Assembly (NCBI GenBank): GCA_016929465.1
Contig: JAFGIT010000213.1
Span: 1 to 5,524, forward strand
DNA length: 5,524 nucleotides
Direction: 5' to 3'
From: Candidatus Coatesiibacteriota bacterium
Lineage (GTDB): Bacteria; B130-G9
The translations under genes and the position numbers were made by a program. Below the pieces are notes generated by a model. It was not told the origin of the DNA, did no database searches, and was given only the letters and a program-made list of their open reading frames with translations. Of this stretch, positions 5,492 to 5,524 are shown in pieces (position 1 is the first letter of the stretch; each line of letters opens with the position of its first letter).

Positions 5492-5524
5492 GATTCTCAG
5501 GATATACAAAATACCATCTCGCCG

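Overview
All convincing genes in this 5.5 kb bacterial window lie on the minus strand, so it reads from right to left. The right half is housekeeping: purC (purine synthesis), an HTH-less birA (biotin protein ligase), coaX (type III pantothenate kinase) and a 241-residue helical protein of unknown function. They are packed with overlaps of 1, 16 and 17 bases, which points to one transcript with coupled translation. Upstream of purC there is a leader with a TATAAT box, a perfect inverted repeat (CCCCTA-N6-TAGGGG) and a small G/C hairpin ahead of a good ribosome binding site.

The left half is accessory: three membrane proteins of about 171-181 residues (A at 1672-2187, B at 966-1481, C at 146-682), a 61-residue two-helix membrane protein between B and C, and the N-terminus of another probable membrane protein cut by the left edge. 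A, B and C share no family I can name, but they are diverged tandem paralogs. All three keep tryptophans in the register W-x25-W-x13-W, and A and B share further motifs. Two TTGACA-containing stretches in the gaps before B and C suggest separate promoters within the array. A follows the 241-residue gene by only 17 bases, so the array may be partly read through from the housekeeping operon.

The most interesting point is at the 3' end of gene A. Its zero frame ends just after the heptamer A AAA AAG, the slippery sequence used by E. coli dnaX. A GAGGG Shine-Dalgarno-like element lies exactly 10 bases upstream of the heptamer. In the -1 frame the protein continues for 14 residues and ends in RPPWE, which matches the end of paralog B (KPPWEE) and resembles that of C (EPPREE). 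So either gene A uses programmed -1 frameshifting to make two C-termini (171 and 181 residues), or one A is missing from the run by mutation or sequencing error.

The organism cannot be fixed from the sequence. Moderate GC, AGGAGG-type ribosome binding sites, a type III pantothenate kinase beside a short BirA, and a long-form PurC fit a Gram-negative-like lineage such as Acidobacteriota, a deltaproteobacterial group or an uncultured phylum. This is inference from gene types, not a placement.
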